A program made the translations under genes and the position numbers. The notes beneath the pieces are model-generated. The model worked only from the letters and a program-made list of their open reading frames with translations, did no database searches and was not told the origin of the DNA. A DNA stretch of 14,753 bases from NCBI GenBank assembly GCA_009775195.1, contig VSPF01000067.1:1-14753 (forward strand), written 5' to 3'. Each line of letters starts with the position of its first letter. Position 1 is the first letter of the stretch. This DNA comes from Muribaculaceae bacterium (lineage in GTDB: Bacteria; Bacteroidota; Bacteroidia; Bacteroidales; Muribaculaceae). Positions 1-7,568 of this stretch are shown here, in pieces.

Positions 1-319
1 TCAACCTCCTTCATGACTTTTGGGCAAATGTTAAAAATGAGGCGGCCAAACCGACATAAAAATGTCATGTGCTATGACCCGTGCTGTATATTATAAAGCA
101 TCGGCATCCTTACATAAAAATAGAATGGAATATAATCACCTGGTATAAGCTCCTCTCCGTTGACCGTGCATACCATTTTTAACGACCGCTTTTGTATTAT
201 TGAAGAGTCGCCTATAGGTTTATAGTTTGCATCAGCATTGACAGATAATCGATGTGCTATGCGTATTTCAAAATATGCGGTATATTATCTATATGAGTCA
301 TTCTAAATAGATATTCCAT
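1..319 (-). pseudogene. DarT-like (DUF4433) ADP-ribosyltransferase, frameshifted and cut by window edge
   Basis: An ATG at 319-317 opens a reading frame with RMTHIDNIPHILKY, which matches the conserved start of DarT/DUF4433 proteins as I recall the family. It hits a stop after residue 20. The next frame, from about 262 down to 72, continues the family pattern without loss: AHRLSVNADANYKPIGD, SSIIQKRS, then GDYIPFYFYVRMPMLYNI. Adding one G at about 261-262 would join them as ..HILKYGIAHRLS.., so a single-base deletion explains the break. After ..YNIQHG the second frame also stops (72-74), and I cannot follow the family further, so a second lesion is possible. DarT toxins ADP-ribosylate DNA and are paired with the macrodomain antitoxin DarG. 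The catalytic glutamate region and any darG would lie beyond the left edge. The gene starts 11 bases after the RING/TerD gene stops, so the two look co-transcribed. The break may be a real pseudogene or a sequencing/assembly error. Confidence 0.68.
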
Positions 320-330
320 ATCTCTGCGAT

Positions 331-2565
331 TTACAGTATATCTGCCTGGGGCCAGGTGGCGAGGGTGAAGGCGGTGGCGTTGGCGGGAGAGGCGGCGAGG
401 GGCTGGCCGAGGGCGGCGGCACGGAGGGCGATTAGCTCGCCGATGCTCATCTTGCCCGACAAGCGGCTGTAGAGGGCCTCGACGCTGCGCATGTCGACCG
501 CGTAGAGGGTGCGGTTGTTGTTGGCAAGCTCGAGCCACATTATCTTGCGCGCCTCGATATCGAGCACACCGAATATCAGCCCACGGTCTGAGGCTATTTT
601 ACCGATATTGACCATACGCTGCACGTGCGCAGGGTCGAAGGCAACACCGGTATCGTCGTCGACCTTCATCTCATAACTGCTGTTCATCCAGCCCACGACA
701 AGGTCGGTGGCAAGGTTTGGCACCGAATAGGCATTAGCCGTAAAAACGGCATATTTAAAGCCATGACGAGTCAGCTCGGGCAGGTCGAGCTCGATATATT
801 CGGCGGCACCAACATTGTCGGGAATATACTGTATATCACCGCTATGCATCGCACCGGGAACGTTGAGACTGTAGTATGCGACATCCTCCGTTTTATAGTC
901 GCCTACGAGTCGGCAGCTCAGGTCCATGTCGTAGTGCTGGGCAGGCATACCGATGCCCCAGTGAAGGAAGAGGCGCACCTTATTGCCCTTGACGTCGAAC
1001 AGTTGGCCGGGTATGGCATAGTCTGTGCGGCCCTCGGTATTGCCACGGTCGCCCACAGGTACAGGGCACTCGTAGAGCTCGGGGCTGATGTAGATGCTGT
1101 CGCCGGGGAGCTTGTCGCGCCCGGCATAAATTTTGAAGAGGGCGTTGTGAATTTCCTGCTGCAACCTGAGTGCGATATCGCGGCGGGATGATTCGCTGCG
1201 CGACTTCAACCCGGGATTAATCGACACGGGATACGATGTGCCACCGGGAAGGAATACGAAACGCTTATCCTCAGCAGGCAGGAAGTAACCCGGCACGGCA
1301 TTGTTAAGCGACACCAACAGTCGCACGGGCAGTTGGGGCGCAACCGAGGCAAAGGCCCATGACACCGGCTCGACACCAAAGTCGAGGGCGGTATCGAAAA
1401 GACATCGTGCAAATACGCCGGGACGCTGGCGCAACATGTCGAGCACAAAGTCGCGGTCGTGCGCCATACGTCCCTTGTCGAGTTCGCCGGCCCACACAAG
1501 ATAGTTCTTGTTATAGAATTTATCCAGGACTTCAGCCAGCTTCTTGAGGCCGTCGCGACGCGCATATTCGGTCAGGCGCAGGGCACGGATAAAGCGCACC
1601 CACATCTGACGGTAGCGGTGCATGTTGACGCAGATGGCTTCCGCCCCCATATCGAGGGCGTCGAACCACCGGGCAACCGTGCGGCATACCTCACGAGTAT
1701 AGTGCAGCTTGAATTTGGCCTCGGCCAGGTCGGCGATACTTTCGGGGAACTGGCCGAAATCACCCTTCCATTGCTTTTGTTCGGCCTTCTTTGCATCAGC
1801 AGGGCGGATGATGCGCAGCGAACTGGTCTGCAAGTACCATAAGGTACGCAACATATCGGTCGGTGTCTTCAGAAAGCGGCAAAAGCTCATGTCGGCCCAT
1901 TCGAAAAACTTTGCGGCCACCAATGCGCGTGTCTCGACACAGGGTATGTCTGTAATAGTATCAAAATATTCTCCAGGCAGCCCGTCGAGTAAGTTCGACA
2001 GGCGCGTCGTCTTGGCATAGTCGAGAGGCGTGGGCATGGCAATCAGTTCGGATGCCTGCTTCTCGGCATCGGCCAGTGTCCAGCGACGCAATATTTTGAG
2101 GTCCCCGGGGGCGTGTATCTCCAGATTTGCCGCTGCGGTTACAAAGGGGGTGCCGCAGAAGGGACAACCGTTGTACCTCGTCAAGTCAAACACCCCGTCG
2201 GGTATGAAGTGCCCGCAGGGCAGTGTGACGCCGCGCCCCTGCAACTCAGGAGCCAAATTGGCAAGGGCCGTTATAAAATAGTTGATAAACGACACGCCTG
2301 TCGGCCGCTCGTTCCACTGGCGAATCAAGGACGCCCAGTTGGCATCTGCCAAATATACCTCGCGCACATGTTCTACAATAGTGGCTATGTCGTCGTGACC
2401 GAGTGCATTGAGGTGGCGCAGACAGTCTTCGTCGACACTATATCCATGCCGGTTAAGGGTCAGCAACAAGGCTGCCACGTCGGCTGTCATGGTATCAGAG
2501 ACAGCATCACCGGGCAGATAGAGGGCATTGTTGACAAAGGCAACTTTGAGCAGGGAGGTATTCAT
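331..2565 (-). CDS. RING-like zinc-binding and TerD-like domain protein (resembles MXAN_6230/SCO0854 family)
   Basis: The product has 744 residues. A C-x-H...C-x-x-C cluster (C117, H119, C134, C137; CGHFIPDG then CPFCGTPF) resembles half of a RING finger or zinc ribbon and matches my memory of the family named MXAN_6230/SCO0854 RING-domain proteins. Residues about 150-480 are helical with no motif I recognise. Residues about 528-680 look like a TerD-type domain: YDMDLSCRLVG, then HSGD at 574-577, then EYIELDLPEL and a following beta strand. TerD domains bind calcium and occur in tellurite/stress-response and phage-inhibition operons. No signal peptide or membrane segment is evident, so it is probably cytosolic. 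The M24 terminator hairpin lies just 15 bases before the start codon, and I found no convincing promoter. A broken DarT-like gene follows at once. The exact molecular function is unknown. Zinc and TerD calls come from motif reading, not from a search. Confidence 0.7.
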   Translation of the reverse strand: MNTSLLKVAFVNNALYLPGDAVSDTMTADVAALLLTLNRHGYSVDEDCLRHLNALGHDDIATIVEHVREVYLADANWASLIRQWNERPTGVSFINYFITALANLAPELQGRGVTLPCGHFIPDGVFDLTRYNGCPFCGTPFVTAAANLEIHAPGDLKILRRWTLADAEKQASELIAMPTPLDYAKTTRLSNLLDGLPGEYFDTITDIPCVETRALVAAKFFEWADMSFCRFLKTPTDMLRTLWYLQTSSLRIIRPADAKKAEQKQWKGDFGQFPESIADLAEAKFKLHYTREVCRTVARWFDALDMGAEAICVNMHRYRQMWVRFIRALRLTEYARRDGLKKLAEVLDKFYNKNYLVWAGELDKGRMAHDRDFVLDMLRQRPGVFARCLFDTALDFGVEPVSWAFASVAPQLPVRLLVSLNNAVPGYFLPAEDKRFVFLPGGTSYPVSINPGLKSRSESSRRDIALRLQQEIHNALFKIYAGRDKLPGDSIYISPELYECPVPVGDRGNTEGRTDYAIPGQLFDVKGNKVRLFLHWGIGMPAQHYDMDLSCRLVGDYKTEDVAYYSLNVPGAMHSGDIQYIPDNVGAAEYIELDLPELTRHGFKYAVFTANAYSVPNLATDLVVGWMNSSYEMKVDDDTGVAFDPAHVQRMVNIGKIASDRGLIFGVLDIEARKIMWLELANNNRTLYAVDMRSVEALYSRLSGKMSIGELIALRAAALGQPLAASPANATAFTLATWPQADIL

Positions 2566-2580
2566 AGCTTACGAGATATA

Positions 2581-2664
2581 AAAAAAGATAAAGGGCAATC
2601 GAACGACTGAAGTCTTGCATTAACCTGAGTAGAAGTAAGTCGTTCTTGGCCCTTTGTCTTTTTT
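2581..2664 (-). terminator. Long imperfect inverted repeat, likely terminator of the M24 operon
   Basis: The arms at 2581-2608 and 2638-2664 pair over about 25 bases (on the plus strand aagggc...gaacgact with agtcgtt...ggccctt), with a 29-base loop. Read on the minus strand, the stem is followed by a run of seven T, as in an intrinsic terminator. The A/T tails pair with each other, so it could also work in the other direction. It lies downstream of the M24 peptidase gene and ends only 15 bases before the start codon of the RING/TerD gene, so it would also sit in any read-through leader of that gene. Confidence 0.75.
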
Positions 2665-2713
2665 ACGCAAATAAAAAATTTTTTCGCCGAGTCTAATAAA
2701 TTTTTTTTGAAAA

Positions 2714-3928
2714 TTAATCCATTTCTATCGGTTCTTCGGGGGCGGTGGTGATTTTTCGGCCACCTTTGGCAGTGACTATATAGGTGTTTTCAATGCCTGC
2801 GGCCCCAATCTCGGGTATGACGAATTTCGGTTCGAGGGCGATGGCGTTGCCCTCGGCAAGTATGTCGCGAGAGCGCGGGGCGATTACGGGCAACTCGTTA
2901 ATCTCTATACCCACGCCATGGCCTACAAACCCGGCATGGCTGCGGTGGCCCATAAAGTAGTCGCCCATGCCGGCCTCCTTTGCCATGGCGAGGGCCTTTG
3001 CGTAGAGGTCGCAGGCCTTTGCCCCGGGCAGCATCATCGCAGCCAGGGCCTCGCAAATGTCGGCCGACAGCCGGCAGGCGCGCCGTGCTTCCTCACCAAT
3101 ATGGTCGATATAGTACATGCGCGTCATATCGGTCATATAGCCGGTATAGTTGCCGTTGACATCGACCATCACCGGCAGCCCTGGCTTGATGAGCGTGCCG
3201 TCGGCTCCGACAGGCAGCGAAGGGTCGAGGCCTCGGCCACCCATGGCAAAATCATAGGGTGACGGCTCGTCGGCATTATGCCCGGTGAGGACGTTGCCCA
3301 TAAATATCTCCATCTCGTCGCCGGCGATGCGAAACTGCCCCAGGCATCCCTCGCGACGCGACTGGGCCTCGATGGCAATCTGCAAGTCAATATCGCTCAT
3401 TCCTTCTTGATAGAGGTGGGGTATATGGCTGTAGACGTAGGTCTGTTTCTGACCCGAGCGCACGAGCATCTCCTGCTCTACCTCGGTCTTGACAGCTCTT
3501 GCCTGGCGCAGGACTGGCGAAATATTGATTGTCGGGGCAGCCATGCCGAAGGCTTTTGCAAGCCTCGACGCGGCGTTGTAGCTGACGGAATCGAGTTCGA
3601 GAGCGACATTGCCCGGCACTGCCAAGCCGGCCTCGGCAAGCAGGGACGGGATTTCCTCGGGTTTGCGGATATGGTGCATGACACCGGACAGGTCACTACG
3701 CAGCGTAGACGGTTGGCGCACAAAATAGAGCGGCTGCACACTGTCGGCACTGATATAGAGGTAGCCACGATATACGCGGCCTGTCAGATAGTAGAGGTTT
3801 GCATTGCTATGTATCAAGGCGGTCGCAATACTATCGCGACGCATCATCTCGACTATGCGGCCCACTCGGAGGGCTTGCTCCTTTGCACCGAGCAAATTTA
3901 TTTGTAGATAATCGACAGGCTCTTTCAT
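2714..3928 (-). CDS. M24 family metallopeptidase (Xaa-Pro aminopeptidase/dipeptidase-like)
   Basis: The protein has 404 residues with the creatinase-type two-domain layout: an N-terminal domain (SNANLYYLTG motif at about 41-50) and a C-terminal pita-bread domain. All five dinuclear metal ligands can be placed: D256 (MVDVNG), D267 (TDMTR), H337 (GFVGHGVG), E366 (ALEPKF) and E380 (GIENTY). The family removes N-terminal residues next to proline or splits Xaa-Pro dipeptides; the exact substrate cannot be read here. No signal peptide is seen, so it is probably cytosolic. An in-frame ATG at 3973 would add 15 residues, but that stretch is the short direct repeat at 3936-3959 and does not look like protein; the family normally begins close to ..DYLQINLL. 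It is the last gene of the zapA-rny run, starting 67 bases after gldH stops. Confidence 0.9.
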   Translation of the reverse strand: MKEPVDYLQINLLGAKEQALRVGRIVEMMRRDSIATALIHSNANLYYLTGRVYRGYLYISADSVQPLYFVRQPSTLRSDLSGVMHHIRKPEEIPSLLAEAGLAVPGNVALELDSVSYNAASRLAKAFGMAAPTINISPVLRQARAVKTEVEQEMLVRSGQKQTYVYSHIPHLYQEGMSDIDLQIAIEAQSRREGCLGQFRIAGDEMEIFMGNVLTGHNADEPSPYDFAMGGRGLDPSLPVGADGTLIKPGLPVMVDVNGNYTGYMTDMTRMYYIDHIGEEARRACRLSADICEALAAMMLPGAKACDLYAKALAMAKEAGMGDYFMGHRSHAGFVGHGVGIEINELPVIAPRSRDILAEGNAIALEPKFVIPEIGAAGIENTYIVTAKGGRKITTAPEEPIEMD

Positions 3929-3935
3929 ATACTGA

Positions 3936-3959
3936 TTGAAGTTTGATATTTGAAGTTTG
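3936..3959. repeat. Short direct repeat upstream of M24 gene
   Basis: The 10-base word ttgaagtttg occurs twice, at 3936-3945 and 3950-3959 (14-base step), in the 67-base gap between gldH and the M24 gene. Similar AT-rich words are common in Bacteroidales gaps in my experience. No function is evident. Confidence 0.5.
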
Positions 3960-3995
3960 GAGGCAGGTGTCACTACGCCCCCTACTCCTAACTAT

Positions 3996-4490
3996 CTATA
4001 ACGTTTCCCGGGGCAAAAAAGTTATACCGACCTGCTCGATGCCGGGCAGGGTATCGAGGCGCATGATGTGGCGCACCCTTACCTGCTGTCCACGGCGGAG
4101 AGCGACCCCGTGGGCCAAGGTATCGACAACCTGCAGCGACGGGCCCGAACCATGACCACGCCAGTGGCCGTAGACATCGGCAAGTATGACATTGACAGTG
4201 TCGGGCCGCGACAGGCTGTCGGCCACGTCGTAATCAATCTCGAGCCACAGGTTGCGGTACTCGTAGCCGTGGGTATGACGCACGGTAAGCAGCATGTCGC
4301 CACGCCGGGCCACGCTGTCGCGCAGGGTGTCGACAGCAAAGGTCAGCGGCGAAGCATAGTCCCAACGGGTATCGGGCATCGAGGCAAAGGCCGAAAAATA
4401 ATTATCGTCGCCATTGCCATAATGCCCGTCGATACTGCAAGCAGCCAACATGACCGCCAGAGCCAGGCTAAGATTGCGGAGTACCTTCAT
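3996..4490 (-). CDS. gldH: GldH-type gliding motility lipoprotein
   Basis: The product has 164 residues. It starts with a lipoprotein signal: MKVLRN, a hydrophobic stretch, and lipobox L15-A-A-C18, so it should be lipidated at C18 and exported. The mature part (YFSAFASMPDTRWDY, a beta-rich core with WLEIDYDV, ending ..IEQVGITFLP) matches the GldH lipoprotein family. In gliding Bacteroidetes GldH is needed for motility and affects chitin use; non-motile gut Bacteroidales also keep it, where its role is unclear. The start lies inside the end of ricT (23-base overlap), which suggests translational coupling. An alternative ATG four codons upstream (4502) is possible; the frame stays open to 4721 but that extension is antiparallel to nothing useful and overlaps the lysine-rich ricT tail in another frame. 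Confidence 0.85.
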   Translation of the reverse strand: MKVLRNLSLALAVMLAACSIDGHYGNGDDNYFSAFASMPDTRWDYASPLTFAVDTLRDSVARRGDMLLTVRHTHGYEYRNLWLEIDYDVADSLSRPDTVNVILADVYGHWRGHGSGPSLQVVDTLAHGVALRRGQQVRVRHIMRLDTLPGIEQVGITFLPRETL

Positions 4491-5847
4491 TGCCTTTGTC
4501 ATTGGCCGGTCTCTTTTTGGGCTTATGCTTGGGCTTGCGCGGCTGTGCCTGCTGTGCTTGTTGCGGCCTGGGGTCTTTCTGAGCCTTGGCCTCACCGCCA
4601 CGAGCCTCGGGAGCGGCAGGTTTCTTTTCCTCGCCGCCGGGCTTCTTGTTGTTCTTGCGACGCTTTTTCTTTTTGCGGTCGAAACGCGACAGGTCGTCTT
4701 CATCGCTGAGCACGTCGCCAAAGTCGCTGCGCGGCCTGGTCTTCTTCTCGCCCTCGTCGGGGGCGAGGGTAAGGGGTTTCTCGCCGGCCTTGTTGAGCTC
4801 TATGACCTCGAACACGCGCGAAGCCGAGATTGTGACCAGGTTGACGGCCATATTTTTGTCGGTCGAGTAAGTGACCAGGCGGTTGAATATGTCGCTCTTG
4901 AAGTGGAAATATGTGGCATCGGCAGTCTCGAGCCGCACCTCGCGCGGAGGCATGCGGCGCGAAGCCTCCACGTAGGCGTCGACCTCGAAGTTGAGGCAGC
5001 ATTTGAGCTTGGCACACTGCCCGGCAAGTTTCTGGGGATTGAGCGATATGTCCTGATAGCGCGCGGCGCTGGTGGCGACAGACACAAAGTTTGTCATCCA
5101 CTGCGAGCAGCACAGCGGACGGCCGCAGGGGCCGATGCCGCCTATGCGGCCGGCTTCCTGGCGCGCACCGATTTGTTTCATCTCGATGCGTACCTTGAAT
5201 GTCTCGGCAAGGATTTTGATAAGCTGACGGAAGTCTACACGCTCGTCGGCGATGTAATAGAATATGGCCTTGTTGCCGTCGCCCTGGTACTCTACGTCGC
5301 CAATCTTCATGTTCAGCCCCAGGCTCTCGGCAATCTTGCGGGCGCGTATCATGGTATCGTCCTCACGCGCCTTGGCCTCTTCGTATTTCTCGATGTCGAC
5401 AGGCTTGGCGAGGCGGAATACGCGCTTGGGGTCGGGAGTATTACGGCCGGCGGCACGTTTCATGCGAAGCTCGGCCAAGGCCCCGGTGAGGGTGACGGTG
5501 CCTATATCATGCCCCGGGGCGGCCTCGACAGCAACGAGGTCGCCTGGACCGAGCGGCAGGTTGGTGGTATTGCGGAAATATCCCTTGCGGGTATTCTTGA
5601 ACTGCACTTCCACAATGTCGCTTGCCGCCTTGTCGCCGGGTATGTCGGCAAGCCAGTCGAAGCTGTGAAGCTTGCCACGGCGGCAGTCGCTGCGGCACGG
5701 GCATGCAGCCGGTTTCGCGTCGGGCTGGGACTCCTGGGCATCGTCCGAGGGCTGCGCAGGTGTCTCAGTGGCCTGCCTGCCGTGGGCATCGTCGCCCGAG
5801 GGCTGCGCGGCAGCTCCCGGGCCGGTAGGTTTGGTATTCTTAGCCAT
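4468..5847 (-). CDS. ricT: PSP1 domain protein, RicT-like partner of RNase Y
   Basis: The protein has 459 residues from the ATG four bases after the rny stop; an ATG five codons upstream (5862) would overlap rny. The central PSP1 domain covers about residues 75-310. It contains the cysteine signature GPCGRPLCC (C241, C246, C247) and CAKLKCCLNF (C278, C283, C284). In Bacillus subtilis RicT (YaaT), with RicA and RicF, forms the Y-complex that binds RNase Y and carries iron-sulfur clusters, directing mRNA maturation. Adjacency to rny here fits that role, although I see no ricA or ricF. Further features are an N-terminal low-complexity part with three more cysteines (C49, C51, C55: CPCRSDC) and a C-terminal tail from about residue 390 very rich in Lys, Arg, Pro, Ala and Gln, probably disordered and perhaps RNA-binding. 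gldH starts inside its last codons. Confidence 0.92.
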   Translation of the reverse strand: MAKNTKPTGPGAAAQPSGDDAHGRQATETPAQPSDDAQESQPDAKPAACPCRSDCRRGKLHSFDWLADIPGDKAASDIVEVQFKNTRKGYFRNTTNLPLGPGDLVAVEAAPGHDIGTVTLTGALAELRMKRAAGRNTPDPKRVFRLAKPVDIEKYEEAKAREDDTMIRARKIAESLGLNMKIGDVEYQGDGNKAIFYYIADERVDFRQLIKILAETFKVRIEMKQIGARQEAGRIGGIGPCGRPLCCSQWMTNFVSVATSAARYQDISLNPQKLAGQCAKLKCCLNFEVDAYVEASRRMPPREVRLETADATYFHFKSDIFNRLVTYSTDKNMAVNLVTISASRVFEVIELNKAGEKPLTLAPDEGEKKTRPRSDFGDVLSDEDDLSRFDRKKKKRRKNNKKPGGEEKKPAAPEARGGEAKAQKDPRPQQAQQAQPRKPKHKPKKRPANDKGNEGTPQS

Positions 5848-5851
5848 GGCC

Positions 5852-7390
5852 TTACTTGGCAAAGCTTACCGAACGAGTCTCGCGGATGACGGTAATCTTC
5901 ACCTGGCCGGGATATGTCATCTCGTCCTGTATGCGGCGGGCTATTTCGGCAGAGAGTTTTTCGGTTTCGGCATCGTCAATCTTGTCGGCCCCGACAATCA
6001 CGCGCAGTTCGCGGCCGGCCTGTATGGCATAGGTCTTGAGCACGCCGGGATACGACATGGCCAGTTGCTCGAGGTCGTTGAGACGCTTGATATAAGCTTC
6101 GACAATCTCGCGGCGCGCGCCGGGACGGGCACCCGATATGGCATCGCACACCTGTACTATGGGGGCAAGGAGCGAGGTCTGCTCTACCTCGTCGTGGTGG
6201 GCACCGATGGCATTGCAGATTTCGGGTTTCTCCTTGTATTTCTCGGCAAGCTTCATACCTAAGAGTGCGTGCGGCAGCTCGGGCTCCTCGTCGGGCACCT
6301 TGCCTATATCGTGGAGCAGGCCGGCACGGCGCGCCTTCTTGGGGTTGAGGCCCAGCTCCGAGGCCATGACGGCACAGAGGTTGGCAGTCTCGCGAGAGTG
6401 CTGCAGCAGGTTCTGGCCGTAGCTCGAGCGGTATTTCATCTTGCCCACGAGGCGGATTAGCTCGGGGTGCAGCCCGTGTATGCCCAGGTCGATGGCTGTG
6501 CGCTGGCCGGTCTCGATGATTTCTTGCTCGATTTGCTTGCGCACTTTTGCCACGACCTCCTCGATGCGGGCCGGGTGTATGCGGCCGTCGGCCACGAGCT
6601 GGTGCAGGGCCAGGCGCGCGATTTCGCGGCGCACGGGGTCGAAGCCCGACAGCACTATGGCCTCGGGGGTGTCGTCGACTATGATTTCGATGCCGGTGGC
6701 TGCCTCGAGGGCGCGTATGTTGCGCCCCTCGCGGCCTATGATACGGCCCTTGATTTCGTCGCTGTCGATGTGGAAGACGGTCACAGAGTTCTCGATAGCG
6801 GTCTCGGTGGCCACTCGCTGGATTGACTGCACCACGATGCGGCGCGCCTCCTTGTTGGCAGTGAGCTTGGCATCGTCCATGATATCGTTGATATACGATG
6901 CGGCGGCAGTCTTGGCCTCGTCTTTGAGGCTTTCAATCAGTTTCTCCTTAGCCTCGGCCGACGAAAGGCCCGATATATGCTCGAGCAGGTCCTGGGCCTG
7001 GCGGTGCATCTCGTCGAGCTGCGCCTGGCGGTTGTTGACCACGACCTGCTGGGCGTCGATATTCTGACGCAGGCCGTCGAGTTCGTTGCGCGTGCGCTGG
7101 TTTTCGCTCTGCTGCTGGTTGAGCTGCAGCTCGCGCTGCTTCATCTTGGCCTCGACCGACTGCAGTTTCGACATTTTCTGCGATGCCTGCTTCTCGGCAT
7201 CGGTAGTTATGCGCAGGGCTTCCTCACGACCCTCGAGCACCTTGTCGCGCTTGAGGTCTTCGGCCTGACGCTCGGCCTCGGCAATAATCTGCTTGGCCCT
7301 TGTGCCTGCCATGCGGCGCTGCATGACCAGTGTCACACCGACACCTATGGCGGCGGCAACGATGGCAACGGCGATGTAATACAATAACAT
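5852..7390 (-). CDS. rny: Ribonuclease Y
   Basis: The protein has 512 residues, the usual RNase Y length. Order of domains: N-terminal membrane anchor (residues 1-24, YYIAVAIVAAAIGVGVTLV), long coiled coil rich in Gln/Glu/Arg/Lys (about 30-160), KH RNA-binding domain with GREGRN at 219-224, and HD phosphohydrolase domain with H331, the HD pair H360-D361 (LLHDIGK) and a downstream D416. RNase Y is a membrane-bound endoribonuclease that starts decay and processing of mRNA. It is transcribed in the zapA direction, with a structured RNA in the 178-base gap before it and ricT 4 bases after it. The start is the only ATG that gives the complete membrane anchor. There is no Shine-Dalgarno site, as usual in Bacteroidetes. 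Confidence 0.97.
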   Translation of the reverse strand: MLLYYIAVAIVAAAIGVGVTLVMQRRMAGTRAKQIIAEAERQAEDLKRDKVLEGREEALRITTDAEKQASQKMSKLQSVEAKMKQRELQLNQQQSENQRTRNELDGLRQNIDAQQVVVNNRQAQLDEMHRQAQDLLEHISGLSSAEAKEKLIESLKDEAKTAAASYINDIMDDAKLTANKEARRIVVQSIQRVATETAIENSVTVFHIDSDEIKGRIIGREGRNIRALEAATGIEIIVDDTPEAIVLSGFDPVRREIARLALHQLVADGRIHPARIEEVVAKVRKQIEQEIIETGQRTAIDLGIHGLHPELIRLVGKMKYRSSYGQNLLQHSRETANLCAVMASELGLNPKKARRAGLLHDIGKVPDEEPELPHALLGMKLAEKYKEKPEICNAIGAHHDEVEQTSLLAPIVQVCDAISGARPGARREIVEAYIKRLNDLEQLAMSYPGVLKTYAIQAGRELRVIVGADKIDDAETEKLSAEIARRIQDEMTYPGQVKITVIRETRSVSFAK

Positions 7391-7407
7391 TTATCTGATT
7401 ATCAAAT

Positions 7408-7433
7408 GAATGTGAATAAAAAAGCGCACATTC
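7408..7433 (-). promoter_or_regulatory. Alternative hairpin overlapping the RNA terminator before rny
   Basis: Perfect 7-base arms (plus strand gaatgtg at 7408-7414 and cacattc at 7427-7433) flank the T-run that ends the upstream structured RNA. The 7427-7433 arm is also the 3' arm of that RNA's closing stem, so the two pairings exclude each other. This could switch between termination and read-through into rny. Functional meaning is inferred. Confidence 0.4.
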
Positions 7434-7567
7434 CGATGCCTGTGGCCCGATAGGCACAAGCAGGGTGGAAGGTGCGGCAAAAAATAATCTCGGCGTGAGA
7501 GCCATAGAGGCTTGCGTAGCCGACAAAGGCGGTTTGGGCAGCGGTAGCCCGTGGAAAATGCCGGCGC
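7418..7567 (-). ncRNA. ssrS: Structured RNA between zapA and rny, probable 6S RNA (SsrS)
   Basis: The minus-strand gap RNA of about 150 bases has a closing stem between its ends: gcgc at 7567-7564 and the segment around 7559-7553 pair with 7434-7424. Inside are hairpins: gggc/gccc at about 7552-7536; a longer one closed by TCGGC/GCCGA with inner AGCC/GGCT (about 7521-7487); and GCTTGTG.CC/GGCCACAGGC (about 7455-7435). A run of six T (7423-7418) follows the closing stem, giving a terminator-like 3' end. A long rod with a closing stem, next to zapA, fits 6S RNA, which binds RNA polymerase holoenzyme and is linked to zapA in many bacteria. I recall a similar zapA-6S-rny order in Bacteroidales but could not check it. 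The alternative is a regulatory leader of rny. No clear promoter of its own was found, so it may be processed from the zapA transcript. Confidence 0.6.
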
Positions 7568-7568
7568 G

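Noticed and set aside
257..538. Minus-strand frame of 93 codons spanning the end of the RING/TerD gene
   Set aside because: Only its last 20 codons (from the ATG at 319) look like protein, and those are the DarT-like start; the remainder is an Arg/Pro-rich shadow of the upstream gene.
3929..3973. Longer N-terminus for the M24 peptidase from an ATG at 3973
   Set aside because: The added 15 residues come from a direct-repeat spacer and the family starts close to the internal ATG at 3928.
4450..5889. Open frame of 479 codons on the plus strand opposite ricT
   Set aside because: The minus strand encodes a clear PSP1 protein with its cysteine motifs; the plus frame is a GC-driven shadow with no family pattern.
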